Shown here: one piece after another, positions 36,422 to 49,063 of the stretch
How the letters are laid out: the number at the start of each line of letters is the position of its first letter
How positions within the stretch are numbered: position 1 is the stretch's first letter
Assembly (NCBI GenBank): GCA_008973525.1
Contig: WACJ01000525.1
Location: 1,488,001 to 1,552,000, forward strand
Length of the DNA: 64,000 bases
Source of the DNA: Stenopsyche tienmushanensis
Lineage: Eukaryota > Arthropoda > Insecta > Trichoptera > Stenopsychidae
Direction of reading: 5' to 3'
Notes under the pieces: model-generated
Told to the model about the DNA's origin: nothing
Seen by the model: only the letters and a program-made list of their open reading frames with translations
Database searches by the model: none
Made by a program: the position numbers and the translations under genes

Positions 36422-36839
36422 TTGTTTTTATTTACATTCAAATACCGAGTGTTCTTATTATAAGGCCCTATATTTTTGCCCTATGTGTTGAGGTCCCTAA
36501 TATTATTTAGTTATATATATAAATAATAATAAATATTTAGTTTTAAAACATATTTTATATACTTTTTACACAAAACAATGTCAATTTTTAAAGCATATTT
36601 ACTTAAAATGTAACATTTTTCATTGATAATGTTTAATAATATGATCCAAGAACAACCACGTTATATACAAGCATATTTAAAGCATATAGAATGTTTAAAT
36701 GCATGCATTTAATATTGAATTGCATATCTTTGTGCATATTAACAACGCCTGAAATTTCATAAATATTCATGTTCCGTTAATAATCTATTTTACAGAACAG
36801 TAGGTGTTTTAAACTTGGGTGAAACAAATTCAAATCAAA

Positions 36840-38870
36840 ATGCCTACTGAGTGTATTTCTGCAAATCCTCTGCAGAGGGAATTAGCAGATTCTATTATAA
36901 GAATGGTCCCTCTGGATGAAATAAGGATATTATTAGCATGCGGAGCTAAGGTATTGAAACTATCGTCTATATTTATATACTATTTACGGTATATCATCAA
37001 ATGCATACTATATTATATCTTGATTTTTTAAAATAAAGGTAAACGAGGCCGTAACTCAGGGTCTGCGACCACTTCATTATGCGATTTGGCAGCGTTATAT
37101 GGAAGCAACTAAATTACTTTTGGTTCGAGGATGTGACGTTAATGCAACTGATGATTGCGGATACAGTGCATTGCACTTGGCTGCAGAGCATGGGTGATTA
37201 TTTTAAATATTTAAAATTGCCAAAACCAAACAAAAACTTCATTACAATTAAAACGATTCCAATTTATCAATCATAGATATTCAGAATTGGTGGATTTACT
37301 TCTGAAGAGTGGTGCAGCCGTGGATTATCGGCCCGATACAGATGAAGAGTTTCCCCGTACAACAATTTGTGATGAGCCTTTAAGATTAGCAATTAGAAAT
37401 AAGCACATGGTACGTATATATAATTTAAAATTCAAATAAGTCTCATTTCAAATATATATTAATTGATTGATATTTTCTAGGATATTGCACGTTCTTTATT
37501 GGAGCATGGTGCGGATCCAAACAAAAGATACTTTTTTGGATCTGAAATTAATTTAGTAAACGATACTGAATATTTGGAACTATTATTAACATATGGAGCA
37601 AATCCTGATTCACGTGACCGTTCCGGTATGACACCGTTAATGAAGGCAGCTAGATTTAGTCAGGTGAATAAATTAAAATATCAAATGAAGTTTATATTAT
37701 AAAATGTATTTTAAAAACGTATTTGAATGCTGCAATTTATATTTATAGGGTATGGACTCTGTACTGTTACTTTTAAGTTATGGAGCTGACGTTAATGCTG
37801 TAACAGATATAAGACACGACTATAGAAGTGTATTGCACTATGCCGTCCTTTCTGGTAAATAAATATCATATATACAACATATATCGTAATGATCATGAAT
37901 TAAATAAATGTTTGAGTAATACGTTATGTTTTATTGATTTACAGGTAACTTGTTGATTGTAAATTTGTTGGTAAAACAAGGAGCGAAGCTTAATTATACT
38001 ATCGAAGAGATGTGCAAGCCTAGTCCATTAGATTTAGCCATATTAAAGGGAGACATTCCTATTGTTAAACTTTTGCTAGAAAATGGTAAAGAAAACTTCT
38101 ATGTTATAATAATGTATATTTATGTAATGCCATAAAATAATCTAATGAATTTTGTTACAGGCGCAGATGTTAACTATGCGAGTAATATTATTGGATCCCC
38201 ATTACACGTTGCATGTTCTGATAATATTCCCAATCGAATGGAAATTCTTCAGGTAATTTTAATAAAATCTCTTAACACATTTTTTTTAATACACTCAACA
38301 ATATCGATTTAATTTTTACAGCTGTTGCTTGCACATGGAGCTAATCCTAATTTGCGCGTTTACAACGATATCGACGATAGAAGCTCACAGTTGAGGCCAG
38401 TCCTTGCGGAATATTTAGCAAGCAATACGGAACCTAATTATGAAATTGTGAATTTATTACTTAAGCACGGCGCAAAGGTACTATTTTCTATTTTAGCAAA
38501 TTTCAATTGTATCCATAGAGCGAATACTAAAATAAATATTTCATTTCAGGTTATAATGAAAACACAATTCAGAGACCCTGACGGCATACTTAATTCTCTC
38601 CATAATATTGTATCGTCAGAAAAGGAGCACATTTTCTACGCGTTGCTCGATGCGGCGCAATCATTCGATATGTGCATGATCAGAAGAAATAATGTTCTCT
38701 CGCCGTCTCAGAAAACCGCATTAATGGCCAAGGCTTCGAAACCACTATCGCTCAAAATGCAAATGAGATTATACATAAGAAATCTCCTCGGAATGATACT
38801 TCCCGATATTATCGACGAACTAGAACTTCCCAAAACACTCAACGAATATTTACTCTTCGATACCACATAA
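36840..38870 (+). CDS. ankyrin-repeat SOCS-box (ASB-type) protein, nine exons
   Basis: The exons are 36840-36950, 37039-37193, 37277-37409, 37481-37663, 37749-37854, 37945-38085, 38161-38252, 38322-38477 and 38550-38870. All introns are 68-95 bp with GT/AG ends, and every phase agrees, giving 465 residues. The ATG at 36840 follows AAA (good context) and a 5'-UTR acceptor at 36795. The body is ankyrin repeats (RPLHYAIWQRYMEATKLLLV, SALHLAAEHG, SGMTPLMKAARFSQ, LLLAHGANPN). The last ~45 residues form a SOCS box: KPLSLKMQMRLYIRNLLG followed by LPDIIDELELPKTLNEYLL. ASB proteins are the substrate-recognition subunits of Elongin B/C-Cullin 5 ubiquitin ligases; the ankyrin part binds substrate and the SOCS box binds Elongin C/Cul5. 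The substrate is not predictable. An AATAAA signal lies at 39138. Confidence 0.88.
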
Positions 38871-40995
38871 GTATTTGTATAAGCATATGGTCTAATTTTT
38901 GAGATGGTGATTTTTAACGAGGAGTAAAATGGCAATTGTGCGCCTTTAATTTGAAGTCGTGCTGACGAATTTTCAATTTATTGAGCGGGAATGGCGTCCT
39001 TCATTGTGATAGTTTTCGACAAGTCTGTATATATTTTCTTATAAAGATTTTGAAATTGTGTGTATTTTTATATTCGATTTGAATTTTTATGTGCCGATGC
39101 GCTAATGACGTTGTAATTATGCCTTCGAAATGGATGTAATAAAAGTTATCTATTTTAGAAGTTTATATTGTGATAATTTTTAAACTCACACATATATATA
39201 TATTTGTATGGTATACAAAGAAATTAATATGATCTCAATGTAAAGAGCATATTTAATGTTTTTTTTATGCTTTTATGATATAGTCAGTTTGGGAATTTTA
39301 ATAGTCACGCTTGTAATATCATCCGTTGATGTCTTATTAATTAGATTACTATACATTCTATTCTAAAACGGCAAATGCTGTGAAACGTCAAATTATTTAA
39401 GCGTTCTAAAAAAATTTTTATAAGCTCTAATTTTGTATTTTTTAAAAACATCAATACAAAATAAAGAATCCAATGAAGTTGATTAAAATGATTACATATA
39501 TATTGCTCAAGCTAAGCGAATATGCCATTTTTTAAATTTAAAAGTGAGTTATTTTTAGAATACTTTACATTATAAGATTGGAAAGGCTTGCATGATGTAG
39601 ATTTATAACAAACTCATCGACTTTTTCACAAACATTTTTATACTTTCTCTAAAATGAGGATTATGATACTTTTTCTATGATTATTAAAAATGTATTACTC
39701 CTTTATGTATTAAAAAATATTAAGCATCATTTAGATATTTCGATGTATTATGCACTATTTGTGCGAAAACTTCAATGCCTACATTTTATTGTGGGTCCTA
39801 TTTATTTACTGAAATAAGAATTGAAGTAATAATGTTATTTTATTATGTTTATAATATCACTTTTGTATAAATAATATTTTTTACAAAAATATGTAAGATA
39901 CAAAAACATCATATAAAATAAAGTGAATCAACATTTAATCTTTTTTTCTTAACACTTCCTATATCTGACGCATCTCAGGCAGAGAAATCCGTTAAAAATT
40001 ACTGCATTATGCATTGTTCAATGACAATCTGCTCTCTTACGCCTTACTCATAGTTTTTAATATTACTGGTCATTCCTTTGCCTTTCACTGCCGCTTTAAA
40101 TAAAAGAAGAACCGCAGATAGCTAATTTCTTGACTCAATCATTAAACTCAATATTTTGCATAATAATAATATATGCATCCGGTCAAAAATCTGTTTGAAT
40201 CCTGATTAGGTAAACAAAAAGGCATGCCATTTAATAATGCTTAAAATAGTAACATTTGCATGTGACTTTCAAGAGTGACAAATTTTTAAACATGTGAACA
40301 TTGTCATCTAAGATATTGTCAAGGGGATTTCAAAAAATTTAATGACGAATCTTTTTATTTGACATGCAGAATAATTGCAAATACTGCAAAGTAGATTTCA
40401 CAGTGCAATATGAATGAATATGAATTGATTTTTTTAAAAACAGAATTAAGTAAAAGTGGATGTTTAATGAAAATAAAGAGAATTTTATAAAATACAAATT
40501 GTACTTTAATGCAATGGATTCATATTCCATTTTTATTTTTAGTATTACTCAAGTACTTACAAAAAAATCACAAAACTATTCACATTTAACACATCTCCAT
40601 TGGGAAGGGTATTTTTACCGTTTTGTATTATTGGTATTTCTACCCGATGGATATGTGTATAATGTAGATAATTTGGATGCCAACTATTTGACAAGCACTT
40701 ATTTCACTGAAGGTAAATTAAATCTATAATATATTTGATTTAGAATAGATTTATTAATTATTACATTCTGATATCTAAATATTTTTTGACGATAGACAAA
40801 GAATCATATTGTCTACAAAGAATAGACTATTTACAAGGCTGACGTCACATTGAGTCTCTAATTCTGAAGGGATTCATCTAATAAAACCAATTTTACTATC
40901 TAGAATGTTGATGTTTTTCAACGTACATGAGACACTTCAGGGGAAATGAGGAAACAAAGAACGAACCGTTTAAAATACTATTTGAATTTTTATAT
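38871..40995. other. ASB 3' UTR and intergenic DNA
   Basis: Contains the probable ASB 3' UTR, with AATAAA at 39138-39143. Beyond it is AT-rich DNA. The frame at 40460-40729 has no recognised domain. A TTTATT at about 40749 is a possible poly(A) signal (AATAAA) for the minus-strand zinc-finger gene. Confidence 0.5.
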
Positions 40996-40996
40996 T

Positions 40997-42500
40997 TCAA
41001 AAATTGGCACCAGTATTTTCGATTTTAATACAGTCTATAGTAATCTGGCCGTAGTGCAGACCGTCCGGTCGGTCATCGTACGTCGAGATCGGGTCGGCAT
41101 CGACGTCGCAGCTCTCCCGTTTGAGAGAGTCGCGCTTCGTCCGTCCTCTGCCGTCCTTCGCGTGCACCAGCTGATGCTTGTTCAGATTGGACTTCTGCGC
41201 ACTCCGGTAGTCGCAGTCGCTGCACTCGAACGGTTTCTCGAGCGTGTGCTTCTGCTTGTGCTTTGTGAGATTCGTCTTCTGCACGCAGCGATAATCACAG
41301 ACGTCGCAAGCGAACGGCTTTTCATTAGTGTGCAGATACATGTGTTTCACTAGGTTCGGTTTTTGCACAGTTTTATATTCACAGAAAGTGCACGCGAACG
41401 GCTTCACGCCCGTGTGAGTCCTCTCGTGAACTATCAGATTGTTCTTTTGGGCGCATCGGTAATCGCAATATTGACACTTGTACGGCTTCTCTTTCATGTG
41501 GACGAGGACGTGCTTGGCAACGTTGTTCTTCTGCCCCGACTTGTAGTCGCAGAAGGAGCAAGCAAACGGTTTCTCGCCAGAGTGGACGCGCTCGTGGATC
41601 TTGAGGATCGCCGGAGATTGGCAGGCGTATGGGCAACTCTCGCAGGAGTATCTCCCCTTCGGCTCGTTCTCCGACTTGGGCCCCTCTCGACGATCGCCCC
41701 GGCGACCGGAGCGCTCCGCCAGTTCGGGTTCGTCGACAGCGAGGTCGAAATCTCGCCTCTCGAGCTCGCCCTCGACCCTGGGGGTTCCGCGGGTCGCGTC
41801 GACGCGCAGCCCTTCGCTGCAAGTCCTCCGAGTTCTCGCCGAGTCCTCGCGAACGAGGGTCGGCCGTGAGGCGCCCTCCACCACTGGTGGACCATCGCCC
41901 CTCTTTGAACAGGGAGGGCCGCCGTTCGAGTTCGACTCTTTCAAGGTGTTGACTACTTGATGGGGCGAGCACTGCTGCAGGTACTGCTGGACGGCCAGAT
42001 TCGCCGGGTTGACGTTCGAGTACGCCGATAGGAAGGTGTCGGCGAGGGTCTGGTGACGACGTCCGTAGAAGTCCAGCGGGAAGACGGATTGGAAGTTGTT
42101 CTGATAGAACAATGCATTGTTGTAGACATCCATTTGAGTGTTTTGATGCGCTTGGTTCGTTTGATTTGGAGAGTTCTCAAATTCTGCAAAAGGTTTGACA
42201 GACGTCAGAATTACAACGCGAAACTCTAAACGGATCGAACGCCTTTGAAACACACTATGACAGTATACCTGAATTTATGACATTTTCGTTTGAGGAAAAT
42301 TCGCGCTGACCATTCCAGACGGGTTTGTCGTCCGATTCGGTCTTGATCTCGAAGCCGTCGACTTCCCGCCTTCCGTTGAAAGACTTGTTGTAGATCGCAT
42401 GATTCGCCGAGGAGTTTCTGAGAAAGTCGAGACGTTGAACTCCTTCAACGTCGTAGGACTGTCCGTTTCCGAGATAGTTCTGCAGATGCTGTTCGTTCAT
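40997..42500 (-). CDS. six-finger C2H2 zinc-finger protein, last two coding exons
   Basis: The exons are 42500-42269 and 42183-40997, with an 85-bp intron and phase 1 junctions (...NVINS-E-FENSPN...), giving 472 residues. Residues ~1-250 are low-complexity and charged, with a tyrosine/glutamine-rich patch (NNALFYQNNFQSVFPLDFYG). Residues ~256-418 hold six consecutive fingers of the C-x2-C-x12-H-x3-H type with TGEKP-like linkers. Fingers 2-6 share the consensus 'C-D/E-Y-(R/K)-x2-QK-x-N-x3-H', as in ZFY/REST-like arrays. This indicates a nuclear sequence-specific DNA-binding protein. A good acceptor (ATTATTTTTCAG) sits 3 bp before the ATG at 42500, so at least one upstream exon exists, probably 5' UTR. 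I cannot name an ortholog. Confidence 0.85.
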
Positions 42501-42504
42501 GCCC

Positions 42505-43129
42505 TGAAAAATAATCGGACGATGGAAATCCTAGCGAACCTCGAGATTCATTTCGCGATCGATTCCAAATTTTGTTCTCAAATAGAAATTCTTCAAAAAC
42601 GTTCAAGGTGCAAACGATCTGAAAGCGGGAAGACTCATGAACGTCGAGGTCGAAAGCGCGAAGATATTTTTAGATATTTACCCGTTCCCCGAACATGACA
42701 GGCGGAGGGCGCCGCTGTCCACCCTCCCCTGCCTCCCCTAACCCTGCGTATTCTGCCTTTGCCTTCGCTCCCTCCGGCGTTCTAATACGTTCCAATTCGC
42801 GCCATTGCCGACATTCGACTGTCGATCGTTTCGCTCGTTCGTTCGTCGACCAAAAATTGAACAGATTTTATTTTTAAATTAGTATTAATACATAAATAAG
42901 CTTTTCACACAACATCTAAAATGATCCGATCGTATAATAACAATGGATATTTATTATGATAATTTCACTTGTTTTGATATTTAAAAAAAAAAAATTATTT
43001 TTATTATAGTGATAAATTTTATATAAAATCAAGAAGAAGTTTGTATACAAAAATAAGGATGATCGTTTTTTGACATTTGAATGAACGATAATTGTTATCG
43101 AGTGTTGAGGACAATTGTAGAAGAAGAAG
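42505..43129. other. first intron/5' flank of the zinc-finger gene
   Basis: GC-richer near 42690-42850, then AT-rich. No separate gene is supported. It probably includes the intron ending at the acceptor before 42500. Confidence 0.4.
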
Positions 43130-43640
43130 AAAAAGAGGTTGGCGTTCGGCTGTGTGGGGGTGTGCGTGAAGTGCGAAGGTGTGTGGGTGGTGTCGGATCG
43201 GTGCGGTGAGGCGGTGAGGTGGTGCGGCGGGCGCCGCCTGCGCTCGCCGACGTTTCTGTGCGAGTCGTCCCGTCGCCGACCGGAGAGGCGAGCGGAGGCC
43301 GATTCGCGAGCGACCGAAGGCGAGTTGCTTGCGACGAGCGACGGGCGCGTCTCCCTATCGATCGTCGGGTGTTTTGGTGTCGCCCGGGACTGTTATCGCG
43401 TCGGCCAGTGTTTACGCGAGCGACGCCGCATCTCGGCGAGACGTCGCGCTTCCGAGGCTCCGACGAGCGGCAAGGCATCGCGTCTCCGAACCGCGCCACC
43501 GGGCGACCCCGGGACCGCTCCGTCGCATTCGGCTCGAGGAGACGAGTCCAGATAATCCATAAACGGTCGAAGCTGAGAAACAAAATCGGCAGAGTGCGCA
43601 CGCGCGCCCTCGGCTCCCGATCTAACCCTCCCGTTGGGGT
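43130..43640. promoter_or_regulatory. CpG-rich block, candidate promoter/first exon of the zinc-finger gene
   Basis: About 500 bp of strongly GC- and CpG-rich DNA in an AT-rich setting. Long frames are open on both strands in several phases, which is what such composition produces without coding. Its place about 0.6-1.1 kb upstream of the zinc-finger ATG suggests a promoter with an untranslated first exon. This is inference; I found no clear donor. Confidence 0.45.
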
Positions 43641-43644
43641 AACC

Positions 43645-45155
43645 GCAACTAATGACGTTTATAAAATTATTACATAAACGAGTACGCCCGCTATTTATTC
43701 GCATTCATATGCATGCCCGAAAATTCATTTTTTAAAAATATCTGCATCGCTCTGCACATTTGGCAATGTCAAAATGTAACATCGCCGAAAAGGCTGACCG
43801 GTCTCGGATCGAAAAAACGTTCGGCTTCGTGCGTCTCGACTTTTTAAAATCGGTTTAAATTCGCCCGCAATCGATAAACAATCAGGAGCAATGTTATCCG
43901 ACACGCCTGCTCAAAAATTCGAATAAAATATTTATGGCCCGAATTTGTGCTTTTAATTCCTAATATATTCAAAACAAAAGAACTGCCAATGATATCAATT
44001 TGAACGCGGTTCGAACGTAAGTGCTCGTCTGTATCGTCACGTTTTCATTTTTCCACTGAGCGATCTCCATCGAAAATTAGTACACGCGAATCAAATTATC
44101 GCGAAATTATATTTTACTCGAAAATATAGATCGTAACGAGCGCCATTTGGAAATTGTTCGAAAATGCATGTGCGTGCGTTTTATGAATTCGTCGCCGCAT
44201 CTGCGTCAGCTTCCGTTTCGACCGAGACGGACGCAGTCGAACTTGCACATTTTGGGCATCTCGTTTTCGTTTATCTTTTAAATTTCATTCACATTAAATG
44301 GGATTTGCACCGATGTAGGTGTTTCCAAATAGAAACCGAGTCTTTGGGCTATGCACGAGCGATTCGATAAAATTCACATGCATCCAGTCGGGATACGCAT
44401 GCACATCGCCGTATTGGATGTAAAAAATAGTCCTCATTCAGGGGTCACGATTAGTCTTCCTCCGGAAGACGAACTCAATTAAATTAAGTGTCATTCGGAC
44501 AGGCTGAAGTAATCTGTAGGGCGCGTCGATACTTTCATTTCTGACTCATCCGTTTTTTGTCCGATCGTTCTTGCATGTCCTCAACCCTGAATGATTCACT
44601 TTCGGTCAGCATCTAGTAAAAAAATCGTAGATTGACCAATGGGTGTAAAAATTCGCCGTATTCCTGTCCATCCCTAGATTAGATCTAATCGTTTTTACTT
44701 TGAAAGATGAGTGATTTGTCATATGAAAGATGACATCCCCGCGTGCTTTGATTCTGGTGAAAAACTGATGTTTGTCATTGATTGTCTCGATATGCGATCT
44801 AATCCCCTGTTATCGTCTATCCTCTCAGGCCTGCGACTCGATTTAACCATCTCGCTGCCGGACGTCGATATATCGTCGTCGTCAATACTTGCGAAAAGTA
44901 CCAACGCCGATATATCGTTCATTTTGCTATAAATTCTTCAAAATGTTTTATACAACATGTTCTATATCAAACGATCATTATTATTACTCGCAAATAAGAT
45001 TTAAAAATTAAAATTGATTTTTTCAATTTATGAATCCAATTGGTATTCATTTTCTCTATTTATTTCTTATATGTTTCTTTTTGAATTTTATAAATGTCAT
45101 TCTTACTTTTTTTCAATTAATTTTAATTCAATTTTATCAAAGCTTATCAAATCAC
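43645..45155. other. intergenic, no gene seen
   Basis: Moderate CpG content up to about 44400. Frames at 44164-44370 and 44711-44932 have no domain. No repeat family was recognised. Confidence 0.4.
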
Positions 45156-45157
45156 AG

Positions 45158-45225
45158 TAGACTCTCGATTATCCGGGGGACTGCCGGGAAGGACAAACAC
45201 GGATAATCCAAATCAGTCAAATTTA
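45158..45225. mobile_element. possible pogo/Tigger-type MITE remnant
   Basis: CAGTAGACTCTCGATTATCC begins a short stretch, and CGGATAATCCAAATCAG faces it about 40 bp later. The 'ACTCTCGATTATCCG' tip resembles those of pogo/Tigger-like elements. The right arm is degraded, so this rests on one tip. Confidence 0.4.
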
Positions 45226-45313
45226 TACTTGGTTTCGATTATAATATATTAACAATACAAATTTCTATTTCATAATTTTAATACTCATTATTTATTAAGA
45301 AAAGCGCTCATGG

Positions 45314-45619
45314 TTAACTTATACGGTAGTATGATCGCGTATTTGCGAGCGAATTCCAATGATTCAGAAAGAGCACTCTTGTACGTTGAGCTCGGAGAGA
45401 GTAACTGTATGGGAGACAGAGACGGAGAGCTTCCTGCGTACGTCGCACGATTGTATAGATAGTTAACCCAAATTTATCGACTAATAATGATGTGTGAATG
45501 ATATAATGAATCGATTTCAAGTGTATTGTTTATGTTTATTTGAAGAAATTACCTAATATTTTGTGCTATCGACAGTGTTTATTTATGTATCTACAAGCTT
45601 CATACACTAAAGGGGTTAA
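45314..45619 (+). mobile_element. TTAA/piggyBac-type MITE with a shortened 3' end
   Basis: TTAA occurs at 45314 and 45616-45619. The internal landmarks match the family ('GGAGACAGAGACGGAGAG', 'CTATCGACAGTGTTTATTTA'). The 3' end jumps from 'CTTCATACAC' straight to TAAAGGGG + TTAA, so it lacks the last ~90 bp of the consensus. Confidence 0.8.
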
Positions 45620-46189
45620 TATAGGGTTTTAACAATTCAGCTTTAGAAATTTTCTGTCAGACAATCAAGAAAGATTTCTTTCAATCCAAGACAATTTTAG
45701 CAAATTTCGTTATTTGAGCAAGGTAGCGAATATGTGGAAAATTGGATTAAGCCTACGTCCGATCTTCTCAATGTCTGAGAAGACGTGACATACGTGTTCT
45801 TCCCCGATTTACGCGCTTAATTTATTGCAAAGATCGAACCTAGCTAAATTATATAATAATATCGTTTTTTTAGCTCCCATTTCGTTCGATTATTGACGAT
45901 GGATTTTTTTTGTCTTTATTATGTAAACCTTTTCTGAACGGTGGCAATTGTCCTGTCTGTTCTGAAAAGTGACTTTTTCATTCGGTTAAAAGTCCTCCGT
46001 CGTGGATATAAAATGTGTCTACTTAAATAGGTTTTATAAATGGTGCTCTTAGCGTGTGAAAAATTAGTCGACGAATCGCTACTGACAGTTGTAAAAATGG
46101 TTTATAATAACAAAAAGCGACATTATCGTCTGATATGTGAAAGTAGCATTCGGGGATGATTAATAATGTTAAGTGATCATTCGTTAATC
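45620..46189. other. intergenic, no gene seen
   Basis: AT-rich DNA between two MITE copies. No coding or other repeat was recognised. Confidence 0.4.
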
Positions 46190-46540
46190 TTTTGATGAGT
46201 ACAATCGCGTATTTGCGATCGAATCCCAGCGATTCATTGAGAGCATTCTTGCACGTTAAGTTCGAAGATTTTGAATGGAAGTCAAAGACAGAAAAAGTGT
46301 CTTGCATACATTGTACGATTGTATAGATCAATAAGCCAAATGTATCGACTAATAATGATAACTCAAATTAATCGATTTCAACTGTATTGTTTATGTTTAC
46401 GCGAAGAAATAGATGAATATTGAGTGCTATCAACAGTGTTTATTTATCGATATACAAGCTTCATACACACTGCGCGCTCCTGAGAGAAAAGTGGATTTGT
46501 ATTTTAAGTAGTTTTTAAATTAACTCACTACTCAAAGGGA
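46190..46540 (+). mobile_element. TTAA/piggyBac-type MITE, degraded ends
   Basis: Starts near 'ATCGCGTATTTGCGATCGAA', which resembles the start of the 45314 copy. It ends 'AACTCACTACTCAAAGGGA' with the TTAA mutated. Confidence 0.75.
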
Positions 46541-46545
46541 CCTAT

Positions 46546-48609
46546 TTTGATTCGTTTTTCTCTTATGCTATACTCCATGAACGAAGAAGGCTAGGCATGT
46601 GTTTCGTCGCTCGTTTTTGTTGTGTTCGATGTGTGGCATGCGGTATCCATCCTACCCCATAACACCCATCCTATTCGATTTGCCGACAGGTTTTAAATGT
46701 GTATGCACAGTAGTCCATAGAGATCCCAGTATTTGCACTAACTCCTCGATTGTTTGCCATGTATTTAATTCGATTAGGGTTTCGATTCGAGTATACTTTC
46801 GGGTCCTCCGAATATAAGAGTAAAATTATTTTAAGCTCGATACGGACAACCGACCCTTTTTTAAAAAGATGCGCATCATTTTTATTAAATATCCAGTCTT
46901 TTCGCCTCGAAAACAACTCAAGACTATTCCAATTCCGTGCTTAATTTTGTTTTTGATTTTGTCCGGTGCACAAAAACTCTTCTATTTGAGTCGAAAATTT
47001 TATTCAATTTGCTTAATTTGGGTTTCTTCAGCGTCATACATTCATATAAATGAATGCAAGCGGTTTTCACTGTAGACACTGACACATCAGATGATCTGGT
47101 TTCATTCAATTTCACGGTCAACTGAGGAAGTTGTAAGACGACGATTTCTTTTAAGGCGAAAATATAATGAAACTATCTTCTTCATATGCAGTAGATTTTG
47201 GACGGCCCGGTATTTTTTTGTCCTTCAAAGTCCTAGTCTCCCGGTGTCGTCTAGTCGTATAATGCGCCTATTTGATGGAAATCTTCATTTTTTAGCAATG
47301 TTAGGTTTATAAAGTATGGTTTTGGACAATTTGATCATATTGCTTATCCCACTGGTTGGGCTCCCTGGTTGTCCACTGTTCCAGCTTTTTATTGGCCGTT
47401 AATACTGCATCAATGTAATCCACGAGTGATTCCCATTTTTCGTAGGTTCCTAAGAGGAGGATGAATACTTCTCTTTCCATGTATTGACGCAGCTCTTTCA
47501 AGACAAAGACCAAGTCTTCTCATCGGAGTAGCCGAGAAGATTATTTTTGTGCTTGTTAATTTTGCACATTTTGAATTTCATAGGGTTTCACATTAAGTTC
47601 ACCTGAATGGCTGTTTCAGAGGAATGTATATCTGTCTCTGGGGACATAGCTGGTCCTTTCATTATTGCGTTTCGCGATGCTAATTCGATCCTGAATCTTT
47701 TCTTCAGCAGGCATCGAACACAATGGACAACATGACGAAAATCCATTTCGGATCTTTCCGAGAATATTTTAACGCTAAATACTCAGGTCAACAGAAGATC
47801 TGACTGGCCTTTAATTGAATCGGTCCACAAGAAGTGTCCAAAGAAGGGGCGCAGTCAGCACAGGGACAGAATCCTCTTCTTTCATATTGGACGTATGACA
47901 ACCGTATTCCGATTGAACATGATGACCTCCCGATTTTGCCATACGATCAACGACATCGTATAATCTCCGATCTAGAACACGACCTCCACGCTTCAAGAAC
48001 AGCGTCGGGATATCGTCCATTCTCCTTCGATATCCGCAGTTCGATTGGTCATTGTCGATCTTGTTTGAATCGCCCACAAAGAGGATCCTTCGTCATCTGA
48101 TCGAGCAATCGTCACCTTGTCCACGAAAGACACGTTGATCGAACCGTTTTTCGGCGTAGGGCGTGGTATTTTGAAGCCTGGATAGAATTAGACTAAAAAT
48201 ATTTGCTGCTGGGAAAATAATCATCGAACTTGGCAAAAAATGAACAGATGCAGCGATCAACTTTTCACCGCGGTTTTAAATATCGATGGGTCTGCAGATT
48301 TCGTGGCGGTAGAAAGATGCTGTTTTATTTCACGCATTCGTGCCAAATTTTCAATCGCCTAACATTATTCGCCACTTCAGCTTTAGATCCGGGAGTTTCC
48401 TCTTGGGAGTTGTTAAAAAATGCAATTCAAATCCAATTTTAGATTACTTTTTGCTGGAAAGGACTCCCTTGTTGGCTTGTGTCTTTGATCTTCAATGCTG
48501 AGTCGTTTGTTGGAGTTTCTCGTTTTAATTTGCAGCTTAGAACGTTCCATGTCGTTCTTATGGGTTCTGTGTCGATTGTGAATTAATATGTTTATATTTA
48601 GCACAAATT
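46546..48609. other. unassigned region with scattered short frames
   Basis: Frames at 46924-47121 (minus), 47307-47513 (minus; EKWESLVDYIDAVLTANKKL) and 47811-48100 (both strands) look partly protein-like but have no domain I recognise. They could be retroelement scraps. No gene is called. Confidence 0.35.
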
Positions 48610-48947
48610 TTAACGGAGTGTCTTGCACGTTGATTTTAGAGAGAGACGGAGAGAGTATCTTGCGTATATCGTACGATTGTATAGATCGTTAACCCACATT
48701 TATCGAATAATAATGATATGTGAATGATATAATGAATCGATTTCAAGTGTATTGTTTATGTTTACTTGAAGAAATTACCTAATATTTTGTGCTATCGACA
48801 GTGTTTATTTATTTATATACAAGCTTCATACACGCTGCGACCGTCTTGACGGATAAGTGGACTTGTACGGATGATAAGTGGCGGATATACAAATATAGCA
48901 TCTATGTTTATGATGTTTTTAAATTAGTTCACTGCTCAAAGGATTAA
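48610..48947 (+). mobile_element. TTAA/piggyBac-type MITE, 5' truncated
   Basis: Runs from 'GTGTCTTGCACGTTGATTTT' to 'GTTCACTGCTCAAAGGA' + TTAA (48944-48947). The 5' terminus is missing. Confidence 0.8.
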
Positions 48948-49018
48948 AAATGTTGCAAGCATTTAGAGATCTGCTGGTACTTTTTTTAAGGCCACGTTCC
49001 CAATACACAGTGACCAAA

Positions 49019-49063
49019 AACTATGGACCGGCGCGCGAAGTTTTCCCGCATGTAATGTGTTAA
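49019..49063. mobile_element. right-end fragment of a piggyBac element related to 59701-62524
   Basis: TTTTCCCGCATGTAATGTG + TTAA closely matches the right tip of the intact element (CTTCCCGCATGCAATGTG + TTAA at 62502-62524). The upstream part is unrelated or too decayed to follow. Confidence 0.6.

Noticed and set aside
41363..41972. Plus-strand and alternative minus-strand frames across the zinc-finger exon
   Set aside because: They are shadows of the GC-rich zinc-finger coding sequence. Only the minus frame ending at 40997 shows C2H2 fingers.
43095..43704. Long open frames on both strands in the GC-rich block
   Set aside because: Several frames are open at once on both strands with Arg/Ser/Pro-rich, low-complexity products. 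This is a composition effect of CpG-rich DNA.
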